The notes under the pieces were generated by a model. The model worked only from the letters and a program-made list of their open reading frames with translations. It did not search any database and was not told the origin of the DNA. A stretch of DNA of 64,000 nt, from assembly GCA_021808665.1 (NCBI GenBank), contig JAKBBA010000001.1, positions 145,197 to 209,196 on the forward strand, given 5' to 3'. Below, piece after piece: positions 15,795-24,026 of this stretch (its first letter is position 1; each line of letters starts with the position of its first letter). Position numbers and translations under genes: made by a program. Source of the DNA: Actinomycetes bacterium. GTDB lineage: Bacteria > Actinomycetota > Acidimicrobiia > Acidimicrobiales > Palsa-688.

Positions 15795-18455
15795 ATGGAG
15801 ACCGAACACGAGCGGTTGCGACAGGCAAATCTTGGGGAATTGCCCTGGAGGCGCTGGGGCCCTTACCTATCCGAACGGGCGTGGGGGACCGTCCGCGAGG
15901 ACTACTCGGCCGACGGGGATGCCTGGTCGTACCTGCCTTTCGAACAGGCCCCGTCGAAAGCGTTCCGCTGGAACGAAGACGGAATGGCCGGTATCTGCGA
16001 CGACGAACAGAACCTGTGCCTCGCTTTGTCGCTATGGAACGGCAAAGACCCGATCCTAAAGGAACGCCCGTTCGGCTTGACGAGCGAACAAGGCAACCAC
16101 GGCGAAGACGTTAAGGATTACTGGTGGTATCTCGACGCGACGCCCACCTCGTCGTGGCTGCGCTGGCGCTACCACTATCCCCAAGCCGAGTTCCCCTACG
16201 ACCAACTACTCGAAGTGAACAGGTCGCGGACCCGTCACGACCCCGAATACGAGCTCCTAGACACTGGGATCTTCGACGAGGATCGCTTCTGGATTGTCGA
16301 GTGCACATGGGCGAAGGCGGGCCCCGAGGACATCCTGTGGAAGATCACCGCCCGCAACGCAGGACCCGATCCTGCGGTCATCGACGTTCTCCCAACCGTC
16401 TGGTTCCGCAACACCTGGTCTTGGACCGCTCAGACCAACAAACCCGAACTGTCCCTGAGAGGATCAAGAATCCTAGCTACACATCCGACGCTCGGGGAGT
16501 GGCAACTAGCGTGGGACCACGGCTCTCCTGCACTGTTTTGTGACAACGAGACAAACACAACGAAGCTCTACAACTCTGCCGGCCCAGCCTGGCCCAAAGA
16601 CGGGATCGCAGAGCACGTCCTCCGGGAAAGTCCCACCGTCAATCCACAAAACCGGGGAACGAAGGCCTCCATTCACCACCACTTCGAAGTTCCACCCGGA
16701 GCGACGGTCGAAGCCCGGCTGCGCTTCTGGAGGACCGGCGAGGGAGCCCGCCCAGCCCCAAGCGCGCAAGAGGGCGACCTCAACTTGTATTTCGACTCAG
16801 TCATGGCAGCCAGAAAGTCCGAAGCTGATGCCTTCTACGCGGGCATGCTCCCCTCCGATGCCACGGACGAGGAGAGGATGGTGGCTCGCCAGGCCGGCGC
16901 CGGGATGTTGTGGTCCAAACAGTTCTTCCACTTCGACGTCGAGAAGTGGCTCAAGGGGGACCCAGCGGAGCCACCTCCGCCGCCCGGTCGGGGCGAGATC
17001 CGAAACGGCGACTGGACGCACCTTAACAATCGTGACGTTATATCCATGCCGGACCCTTGGGAGTACCCCTGGTACGCGTCGTGGGACCTGGCGTTCCACT
17101 GCGTCGCACTCGCCCACCTCGACGCCGAGTTCGCAAAGCGCCAGCTGATACTGCTGTGCCGGGAATGGTACATGCACCCGAATGGCCAGCTGCCGGCATA
17201 CGAATGGAACTTCGGTGACGTGAACCCACCCGTTCAGGCCTGGGCCGCTCTGCGCGTTGCGGAGATAGACGCTCAGGCACGCGCCGCCCGCAAAGAGGAC
17301 CCCTCGATCGACCACCAGTTCCTGGAACGAGTGTTCCACAAGCTGCTTCTCAACTTCACCTGGTGGGTCAACCGCAAAGACTCTTCCGGCAACAACGTCT
17401 TCGAAGGAGGCTTCCTCGGCCTAGACAATATCGGCCTGTTCGACAGGTCAAAGCCGCTTCCAGTTCCCGGACGCACCGAGCAGTCCGACGGCACTGCGTG
17501 GATGGCCATGTTCTGTTTGAACATGCTGGAGATAGCCATGGTTTTGGCTGTTGCCGACCCGGTCTACGAGGACGTGGCTACCAAGTTCTTCGAACATTTC
17601 ACCTACATAGCCCATGCGATGGAGACCCAAGGCCTCTGGGACGACCAGGACGGCTTCTTCTACGACGTGCTCAGTCTCGACAGTGGGGACACGATACCTG
17701 TGCGGGTCCGTTCTATGGTCGGCGTCGTCGCTCTGTTCGCAGTGACTGTCCTAGAGCCTTCACACCTCGAGGCCCTACCCTCATTCGCGAGACGCCTGGA
17801 GTGGTTCCTCGCGAACAAACCTGACTACGCCGAGCATGTGTCGCACATATCCGTCAAGGGGTCCGGAGATCGCATGCTGCTCTCGGTCGTCGACCGCCAG
17901 AGTCTCGTAAAGGTCCTTTCGAGGGTGCTCGACCGCAGCGAACTCCTTTCCGACCACGGAGTCCGGTCTGTTTCGAGGTTCCACTTGGACCATCCGTTCC
18001 AGATCAGGATCGGAGGCACTGAAGCCACGGTCGACTATGAGCCCGGAGAGTCCACCACAGGTCTCTTCGGCGGAAACTCCAACTGGCGAGGACCCGTGTG
18101 GTTCCCGCTCAACTACTTGCTCGTAGAGTCACTCGATCGTTACGACACCTACTTCGGCGACAGCCTAAGCCTTGAGCACCCGACAGGATCGGGCTCGGAG
18201 GCTTCGCTACACGAGGTCGCCGACGACCTGTCGCGCCGGCTCGTATCCATCTTCCTGCGCGGCCCCGACGGGCGAAGGCCTGTGTTCGGCCAGTACGAGA
18301 AGCTCCAAAATGATCCCGCGTGGAGCGACATGATCCTCTTCCACGAGTACTTCCACGGTGACACTGGCGCAGGCCTGGGGGCCTCGCACCAGACCGGCTG
18401 GACAGGACTCGTTTTGGACCTTCTAGCCGATCGCAAGCTCGGCGGCCGAGACTAG
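15795..18455 (+). CDS. GH63-family glucosidase
   Basis: This 886-residue cytosolic glycosidase has an (alpha/alpha)6-barrel of the GH63/MGH1-like family. The N-terminal part includes WSYLPFEQAPSKAFRWNEDG and GNHGEDVKDYWWYLDA. The barrel has PWYASWDLAFH, whose aspartate is the candidate acid, and LFHEYFHGDTGAGLGASH, whose glutamate is the candidate base. Relatives hydrolyse alpha-glucosides or glucosyl- and mannosylglycerate-type compatible solutes. No signal peptide is visible. The downstream glycosyltransferase and deacetylase on the same strand suggest a carbohydrate setting, but the substrate is unknown. Confidence 0.88.
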   Translation: METEHERLRQANLGELPWRRWGPYLSERAWGTVREDYSADGDAWSYLPFEQAPSKAFRWNEDGMAGICDDEQNLCLALSLWNGKDPILKERPFGLTSEQGNHGEDVKDYWWYLDATPTSSWLRWRYHYPQAEFPYDQLLEVNRSRTRHDPEYELLDTGIFDEDRFWIVECTWAKAGPEDILWKITARNAGPDPAVIDVLPTVWFRNTWSWTAQTNKPELSLRGSRILATHPTLGEWQLAWDHGSPALFCDNETNTTKLYNSAGPAWPKDGIAEHVLRESPTVNPQNRGTKASIHHHFEVPPGATVEARLRFWRTGEGARPAPSAQEGDLNLYFDSVMAARKSEADAFYAGMLPSDATDEERMVARQAGAGMLWSKQFFHFDVEKWLKGDPAEPPPPPGRGEIRNGDWTHLNNRDVISMPDPWEYPWYASWDLAFHCVALAHLDAEFAKRQLILLCREWYMHPNGQLPAYEWNFGDVNPPVQAWAALRVAEIDAQARAARKEDPSIDHQFLERVFHKLLLNFTWWVNRKDSSGNNVFEGGFLGLDNIGLFDRSKPLPVPGRTEQSDGTAWMAMFCLNMLEIAMVLAVADPVYEDVATKFFEHFTYIAHAMETQGLWDDQDGFFYDVLSLDSGDTIPVRVRSMVGVVALFAVTVLEPSHLEALPSFARRLEWFLANKPDYAEHVSHISVKGSGDRMLLSVVDRQSLVKVLSRVLDRSELLSDHGVRSVSRFHLDHPFQIRIGGTEATVDYEPGESTTGLFGGNSNWRGPVWFPLNYLLVESLDRYDTYFGDSLSLEHPTGSGSEASLHEVADDLSRRLVSIFLRGPDGRRPVFGQYEKLQNDPAWSDMILFHEYFHGDTGAGLGASHQTGWTGLVLDLLADRKLGGRD

Positions 18456-18518
18456 CGGACTGGACATCCGACCTGGCGTACCCCCAACCAACCGGCACAG
18501 CCGCTAGCCTGGAAACCC

Positions 18519-20396
18519 GTGCGCAGGATAAAACGAGCCAAGTCGCTCACCGGCGCCTGTAGAGACACCACCGCTCGGGATGCCCGCGTGCTGATCATCT
18601 CGGCGAGCATGGGGGCCGGCCATGACGGAGCGGCGCGCAACATCGCCAAGCAACTTCGCTTGGAGGGTCACGACGCCGTCGTCGAGGACTTTCTGACGAG
18701 CGCTCCCCTTCACATAGGCGCAGCCCTGCGATCCGGATACGAGTTCGAACTTAGGCACGTCCCGTCGGCTTACGAGGCCTCGTACCGTATGTGGTACAAA
18801 GTCCCCTGGCTCAGAGGTCTTGTCGGATTCCTGGTGACCCTCCTCACCCGGAGGCGAGTACTGCGCTGGGTGTCCCGCTTCGAAGCCACGACGGTCGTCT
18901 CCACTTATCCGCTTGCGACACTTTGCCTTGGTCGGCTGCGGAGGAAGGGGATCCTCGACGTTCCGGTAGTGAACTTCATAACCGATTTTGGAGTTCACCC
19001 GCTGTGGGTCCACCCCGGCGTGGATGTCAACCTCGCTATGCACGACGAGTGCGCTGCTGAGGCGACCCGGCTCTCGGGTCGCCCGAGCGTAGCGTGCGGG
19101 CCAGCTACACCTGAGCGCTTCGCCTCGTCACGCCTTCCTCCACGAGCCGACGCTAGGCGACTGGTCGGCCTAGACGACTCGAAGCGCACAGTCTTGGTGG
19201 TAGCCGGGTCGTGGGGTGTAGGTAGCGTTGTCGAAACCTGGGCGGAGATCACCTCCGACAGTCGCTTCTCGACGGTGGTTGTCTGCGGGCGGGACGAGAA
19301 GCTGAAAGAGCGCATCACTCGCTTGGTGGATCTGAAAGGAACCGGATGCAAAGTCCTCGGCTGGACAGACGACATGCCGACCCTGATGGCAGCTTGCGAC
19401 GTCTTGGTGGAGAACGCCGGAGGCCTCACCTCCTTCGAAGCCTTACGGGCAGGGCTGCCGGTGGTCAGCTACCAGCCGATCGCCGGGCACGGCCGCCACA
19501 ACACCCAGCGCATGCACGACGCAGGCGTCAGCACGCTTGCCGGGAACGTCACCTCCCTCCACCGTGCGCTGGCCGAGCTGAGCTTCGAAGGCCTTGCGCG
19601 CCGCACGCAAGTTACGGCGGGACGGGCAATCTTCAAAGCCGATCCCGTCGAGGCGATACTCGCCGCCGACAGAGCGCCAGCCTACCGGCCGGTGAAGGTC
19701 CGCAAGGCCAAGCGGGCGGTACGCGTAGCCATGGCCGGGTTGGTCACTGCGGCCCTCGGATGGGCGGGACTCACCTCCGGCGTCGCAATGGCCACAGAGG
19801 AGGGCGCCGGAGTCCTGCAACCTCCACCTGGACCTCTCACAGTCGACTACATGGGGGTTCGCCTGAGCACCCCTGAAGCAGCTGACCCTCAGATCGCCGC
19901 GGACCTTTTCTCCTTGGACGCTACCGCTGTGGTCGACGAGGCGACAGCGGTTCAAGCAGCCCGGCAACTCAGACGGATCGTGGCAGAAGGGCTGAGCGTG
20001 GATGACGGAGGCGCAAGCAGCGCCGGCTCCTATGGCCCGGTAAACCCCGGGACGCTCAGCGAAGGAGCTCCTTGGCAGGAGGCCTCGGCCGATGCCCGAG
20101 CGGCAGCAGCGATATCTCACGTTGTCGGCCAAACAGTCACCCAGAGCGTCCCAGACCGGGGGCTCAACGCGTGGGATCTCACACAGTCAGACGCCAACCA
20201 CCTCAAGCTCGTCGTAGCGAACCGCGTTCTCCGGCCCGGCCCTCAGGATGCGACGATCAAGCTCGCACCCCGGCAGGTCTACCTAGTCGACGGCCTCGAC
20301 TCTACCCCCCAGCAGCTCGACGCGTACCTCCGCCAGTTGCTCGCTCAGATGAGAGCACAGGCAATCCTGCCGGCACCACTCAGCAGTCTCGCATGA
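18519..20396 (+). CDS. GT28-type (MGDG synthase-like) glycosyltransferase with C-terminal membrane/exported region
   Basis: This 625-residue protein starts with an MGDG-synthase N-domain (VLIISASMGAGHDGAARN) and a GT28 C-domain ending LVENAGGLTSFEALRAGLPVV. Such enzymes add sugars to diacylglycerol or related lipids. After residue 390 there is a basic stretch, one hydrophobic segment (VAMAGLVTAALGWAG) and about 200 residues I do not recognise, possibly lying outside the membrane. Its stop overlaps the start of a polysaccharide deacetylase gene (ATGA). The pair probably builds or trims an envelope glycan or glycolipid. Confidence 0.8.
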   Translation: MRRIKRAKSLTGACRDTTARDARVLIISASMGAGHDGAARNIAKQLRLEGHDAVVEDFLTSAPLHIGAALRSGYEFELRHVPSAYEASYRMWYKVPWLRGLVGFLVTLLTRRRVLRWVSRFEATTVVSTYPLATLCLGRLRRKGILDVPVVNFITDFGVHPLWVHPGVDVNLAMHDECAAEATRLSGRPSVACGPATPERFASSRLPPRADARRLVGLDDSKRTVLVVAGSWGVGSVVETWAEITSDSRFSTVVVCGRDEKLKERITRLVDLKGTGCKVLGWTDDMPTLMAACDVLVENAGGLTSFEALRAGLPVVSYQPIAGHGRHNTQRMHDAGVSTLAGNVTSLHRALAELSFEGLARRTQVTAGRAIFKADPVEAILAADRAPAYRPVKVRKAKRAVRVAMAGLVTAALGWAGLTSGVAMATEEGAGVLQPPPGPLTVDYMGVRLSTPEAADPQIAADLFSLDATAVVDEATAVQAARQLRRIVAEGLSVDDGGASSAGSYGPVNPGTLSEGAPWQEASADARAAAAISHVVGQTVTQSVPDRGLNAWDLTQSDANHLKLVVANRVLRPGPQDATIKLAPRQVYLVDGLDSTPQQLDAYLRQLLAQMRAQAILPAPLSSLA

Positions 20397-21112
20397 GCCC
20401 CGGTGGCGTCGCTCGCGGCGCAGCGCTGGCGATAGGAGCCGCTACGGCGGCCCACCTGGCGCCAGGCGTCGTCGCATGGAGAAGAGGGCGCTGCGCAGTG
20501 CTGCCGCGCCTTGCAGGGGTCGGCCGTCTCGACCACGTAGCCTTGACCTTCGACGACGGTCCTCATCCTGTGTCCACCCCACTCGTGCTCGACGCCTTAG
20601 AGCGCCTCGGATGGCACGCTACTTTTTTCTGTCTGGGATCCGAGGCGCGCCGCCACCCCGGCACCCTTCGCGAGATAGCTCGACGCGGTCACGAGCTCGC
20701 AGTCCACGGCGAGACCCACAGGAGTCACCTGCTGCGTAGCGCCTTTGACGTATCGCGGGATGTGATCTCGGCTCGCGACTCGATCGAGGAGCTCTCGGGC
20801 CAGTCACCTAGATGGTTCCGTCCGCCATATGGGACTGTGGCAGCCTCTACCTTGGTGGGTGTGCGCCGCAGTGGCCTACAGCTCGTCTTGTGGTCGGCGT
20901 GGGGACGCGATTGGAGAGCTGGCCAGACCGGTAGAAGCGTCGCCGACGAGGTGGACCGGACCTCGACGGGAGGGGACACGGTACTGCTCCACGACTCCGA
21001 TATCACCTCCTCCGAGCGAAGCTGGGAAGCAACCGTTGCGAGCCTTGATATCTTGGCCCGACGATGGGAAGCCCGCGACCTGGTGGTCGGCCCTCTGCGC
21101 GAGCACTTCTAA
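20393..21112 (+). CDS. Polysaccharide deacetylase (NodB/CE4 family)
   Basis: This 239-residue protein has an N-terminal hydrophobic stretch (GAALAIGAATAAHLAPGVVA) that may be a membrane anchor. The CE4 motifs follow: LTFDDGPHP (metal-binding DD pair), ELAVHGETHRSHLL (histidine pair) and WFRPPYGTV. These enzymes remove N- or O-acetyl groups from peptidoglycan, chitin-like or other polysaccharides outside the cell. The ATG at 20393 overlaps the upstream glycosyltransferase stop, so the two are translationally coupled. Confidence 0.88.
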   Translation: MSPGGVARGAALAIGAATAAHLAPGVVAWRRGRCAVLPRLAGVGRLDHVALTFDDGPHPVSTPLVLDALERLGWHATFFCLGSEARRHPGTLREIARRGHELAVHGETHRSHLLRSAFDVSRDVISARDSIEELSGQSPRWFRPPYGTVAASTLVGVRRSGLQLVLWSAWGRDWRAGQTGRSVADEVDRTSTGGDTVLLHDSDITSSERSWEATVASLDILARRWEARDLVVGPLREHF

Positions 21113-21168
21113 AGCCGGGTACCGAGACGCGACTTTCAGCCAGAACACAAAGCCCACGACTAGGGCGT

Positions 21169-22035
21169 ATGGAAGTGACTGGCGCTCTAGCTGTTGCGAT
21201 AACTGCGGCGTTACTGTCTGCGTGCACCACAAGCCTCGGGCCAACGGTTAAAGCAGCCCCGGTGCTCGACGTAGCCACAGGCGCCTATCCCGTCGCTGAA
21301 GCGGTCAGCTTGATAGGCGGTTCGAAGGTGTCTGTAGACGACGTCGTACCGTCTGGAGAAGACCCGTTAACCTACCAGCCAGGTCCCTCTCAGCGAGAGG
21401 CGATAGACAGGGCCGGCCTTGTGATTGCCGTGGGAGGGAACTTCCTGCCGGCGACTGACACGTACCCTACCGTTAAGGGAAAGTCCTTGACGATGCTGAC
21501 GGCACTCCCCACGACCGACCCGTACTTCTGGCTTGACCCTGCTTTGATGAACAAGGCGGTAACGGTCATCGTCAAGGCCATGGACGCCGCCGACCCACAA
21601 GCTGCCCCGCTGTTCAACGAGAACTCCGTCTCGTTGAATGCCGAAATATCTTCGCTCGACAGCGACTTCACGCGAATCCTATCGGCGTGCCCGGGGAAGC
21701 TGCTCGTCGGTCCGGATACGGCGTTCTCCTCCATGGCAACCGAGTATGGACTTCGATCGCAGGTGGTAGCCCCAGACCCGGACAGAAGCCAAATCGACGC
21801 TCTGGTCAGCGCTGTCCACGACTCGGGACCCGCAGCAATCTACAGCGAACCATGGGTGACCGACGCCGGCGTTAGCGCAGTGGCTACCGTCGCCCACGTG
21901 TCGCTTCACTCCTTGGACACGCTCGTGGGGCCCCCTGCCGGGGGATGGCCGAGCGGGGCTACGTATTTCGCCTTGATGGAGCAGGACCTGGGAACGCTGA
22001 GCTCCGCCCTAGGATGCAACAACAACGAGCAATGA
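21169..22035 (+). CDS. ZnuA/TroA-like metal-binding lipoprotein with altered ligand sites
   Basis: This 288-residue lipoprotein has lipobox LLSAC with Cys19 as the lipidation site. The fold is that of cluster A-I solute-binding proteins for Zn or Mn. The usual DPHxYxP motif reads DPLTYQPGPS, with Leu67 in place of the first histidine. DPHFWLDP reads DPYFWLDP, with Tyr119 in place of the second. The third site reads PDTAF rather than HDAF. Classic metal ligands are therefore absent. No ABC permease or ATPase gene is nearby. It overlaps the next gene by 4 nt. It may bind a different ligand or have a non-transport role. Confidence 0.75.
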   Translation: MEVTGALAVAITAALLSACTTSLGPTVKAAPVLDVATGAYPVAEAVSLIGGSKVSVDDVVPSGEDPLTYQPGPSQREAIDRAGLVIAVGGNFLPATDTYPTVKGKSLTMLTALPTTDPYFWLDPALMNKAVTVIVKAMDAADPQAAPLFNENSVSLNAEISSLDSDFTRILSACPGKLLVGPDTAFSSMATEYGLRSQVVAPDPDRSQIDALVSAVHDSGPAAIYSEPWVTDAGVSAVATVAHVSLHSLDTLVGPPAGGWPSGATYFALMEQDLGTLSSALGCNNNEQ

Positions 22036-22838
22036 CCGACCCACTGCGAGTCGTGTCGTCGTGGCCCGGGGCCGCAGCTGCTGGTTGGCGGGACGCCACC
22101 CGCGAATCCAAAGTCGGGCAGGCCGACCGGTCATTCCGGTGGGCGTCGGTGACCAAGGTGATCTCTGCGATGGCGATCTGGGTCGCAATAGAAGAAGGTA
22201 CCGTCGACTTCGAGGACGAAGTCGGACCACCGGGGGCGACGCTGCGCCACCTTCTCTCGCACGCCTCTGGCATCGCTCCAGACGACGACCGGATCCTCGC
22301 TGATCCAGCGACGCGCAGGATCTACTCGAACCGGGGAATAGAGATAGCCGCCGCTCATCTCGCCCGGCGAGCGGATATGCACTTCGCCGACTATCTCCGC
22401 GAAGCTGTCCTCGTACCTCTCGGAATGACCTCCACCCTCCTTCAGGGCTCCCCCGCGTACGGCGCCGAGGGCCCTTTAGACGACCTGCTCGCCGTAGGAT
22501 CGGAGCTTCTAACACCCAGACTCGTGTCAGGCGATACCCACCTATCAGTGACGAAAGTCAGCTTCGGAGGCCTCCCCGGCGTCCTGCCCGGCTTCGGGTT
22601 CCACGCTCGCAACGACTGGGGATTGGGCGTGGAGGTCCGCTCCGACAAAACCCCGCATTGGACGGGAAGAACGAACTCGCCCGCCACTTTCGGGCATTTC
22701 GGTCGTAGCGGTGCGTTCATCTGGGTGGATCCCACAGCAGGCGTGGCCTTAGCAGGCCTCTCCGACCAACAGTTCGGCCCGTGGGCCCTTAGCGCCTGGC
22801 CGGACCTCTCGGACAGGGTGCTCAGGGCGCGCGGCTAG
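22032..22838 (+). CDS. Serine beta-lactamase-fold hydrolase (class C/DD-peptidase-like)
   Basis: This 268-residue protein carries the three serine beta-lactamase-fold motifs: SVTK (SxxK nucleophile), YSNRG (YxN) and HFGRSG in place of KTG. LRHLLSHASGI is also typical of the family. No signal peptide is seen, so it probably acts in the cytoplasm, as an esterase or amidase rather than a resistance enzyme. The ATG overlaps the stop of the ZnuA-like gene. It converges on the CMD gene with a 4-bp overlap. Confidence 0.82.
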   Translation: MTDPLRVVSSWPGAAAAGWRDATRESKVGQADRSFRWASVTKVISAMAIWVAIEEGTVDFEDEVGPPGATLRHLLSHASGIAPDDDRILADPATRRIYSNRGIEIAAAHLARRADMHFADYLREAVLVPLGMTSTLLQGSPAYGAEGPLDDLLAVGSELLTPRLVSGDTHLSVTKVSFGGLPGVLPGFGFHARNDWGLGVEVRSDKTPHWTGRTNSPATFGHFGRSGAFIWVDPTAGVALAGLSDQQFGPWALSAWPDLSDRVLRARG

Positions 22839-23185
22839 GCGTCTTCTGTCGCCTTCAACTCACGGAAAGCCGCCAGGGCCCGCGGCCCCCAAACCGTCGC
22901 AGGTCCGCCGCTTAAGACAACCGCCACCCCGATCGCTTCGGCCACTTCCTCTTCCGTCGCTCCGCGCCGCGCCGCTCCACGAGCGTGGGAAGCGATGCAG
23001 CCGTCGCACTGCCGGCTGACCGCCACCGCTATCCCTATCAACTCCTTCGTCTTCGCCGGGAGCACCCCGTCGGCGAAGGCCGCCCTCTGCATGTTCGCGT
23101 AAGCCCCGATCACGTCGGGAATGTGCTCGCGAAGGTCGCGTGCTGGTTGGCGAAGCTCTCCAAGAACTTCATTGGGGTGGATCAT
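22835..23185 (-). CDS. AhpD-like carboxymuconolactone decarboxylase-family protein
   Basis: This 116-residue protein has the CMD/AhpD motif CDGCIASHARGA, containing a CxxC pair and a nearby histidine. Such proteins are small peroxidases or alkylhydroperoxidase partners and, in other branches, lactone decarboxylases. The CxxC favours a thiol redox role. A GAGGAG ribosome site five bases before the ATG supports the start. Confidence 0.85.
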   Translation of the reverse strand: MIHPNEVLGELRQPARDLREHIPDVIGAYANMQRAAFADGVLPAKTKELIGIAVAVSRQCDGCIASHARGAARRGATEEEVAEAIGVAVVLSGGPATVWGPRALAAFRELKATEDA

Positions 23186-23330
23186 TCCCGCTCCTCACGA
23201 TCTGGTGCCGTACCGTCGGCAACGTCAGCCTGTATTGTGCCTCCCCGAGCGGCCACCGCGCGGGATTAGCCCGTCGGTCCTGCCGGCTCGCAACCCGCCG
23301 TCACCTACTCGAACAAGGACCCCCTAACCA

Positions 23331-24026
23331 GTGAGACCCAAAACCCACACGCTCCTGGCGGCAGCAGTGGCGTCGGTTACGCTCGTTGCATGCGGTTCAA
23401 CCGCAGCTACGAAGCTGTCGGCTGGCGAGCTCTTGGCCAAAGCGGAGCAGACCGTGAACGCTACGGACAGTCTCCACTTCGTCCTCACGAGCTCCAACGT
23501 CTCACCGAGCGGAACGAATCTCGTCGGCGGAAGCGGCGACCTCGAGCGACCCGAGAGCCTGCAAGGGTCATTCAAAGTGACGATAAGCGGTTTCACCGCC
23601 ACAGTGAAAGTTGCCGCCGTAGGGGCTGTCTTCGAAGCGGAGTTGCCACTGTCGAGCTCGTTCACCAAGACTGACCCCACCGAATTCGGTCTCGAAAACC
23701 CCGCATCGCTTCTAAGTCCCTCCACCGGGTTGATCAGTCTCCTGGGCTTGGGATCGGCTGCAACGGTGACTGGTCAGGAGCGTGTGGACGGGGAGCTTCT
23801 CGACACCGTCAGCTACCAGATACCAGGCAAGGACGTGCCGGTACTTCCTGACGAGAACCCTTCCAAGCCCGTCGACATGACAGCGGCGATAGACCCCTCC
23901 AACTTTCAGTTGAGGTCGGTGACGCTAGTCGGACCCCTCACGAGCTCCACTTCGAACTCCACTTACGTGGTCACGCTCACCAACTACGGAGAGCACGTGA
24001 AGATCACGCTACCTCCCACGTCTTGA
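23331..24026 (+). CDS. lprG: LprG/LppX-family lipid-carrier lipoprotein
   Basis: This 231-residue lipoprotein has lipobox TLVAC with Cys21 as the lipidation site, followed by an LppX_LprAFG-type domain (LLAKAEQTVNATDSLHFVLTS at its start). Family members hold lipids in a hydrophobic cavity and, with the P55 transporter, move triacylglycerol-type lipids and lipoglycans to the cell surface in mycobacteria. The start is GTG at 23331. The stop overlaps a TTG start of the P55-like gene (TTGA), so the pair matches the mycobacterial lprG-Rv1410c operon in order and coupling. Confidence 0.82.
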   Translation: MRPKTHTLLAAAVASVTLVACGSTAATKLSAGELLAKAEQTVNATDSLHFVLTSSNVSPSGTNLVGGSGDLERPESLQGSFKVTISGFTATVKVAAVGAVFEAELPLSSSFTKTDPTEFGLENPASLLSPSTGLISLLGLGSAATVTGQERVDGELLDTVSYQIPGKDVPVLPDENPSKPVDMTAAIDPSNFQLRSVTLVGPLTSSTSNSTYVVTLTNYGEHVKITLPPTS

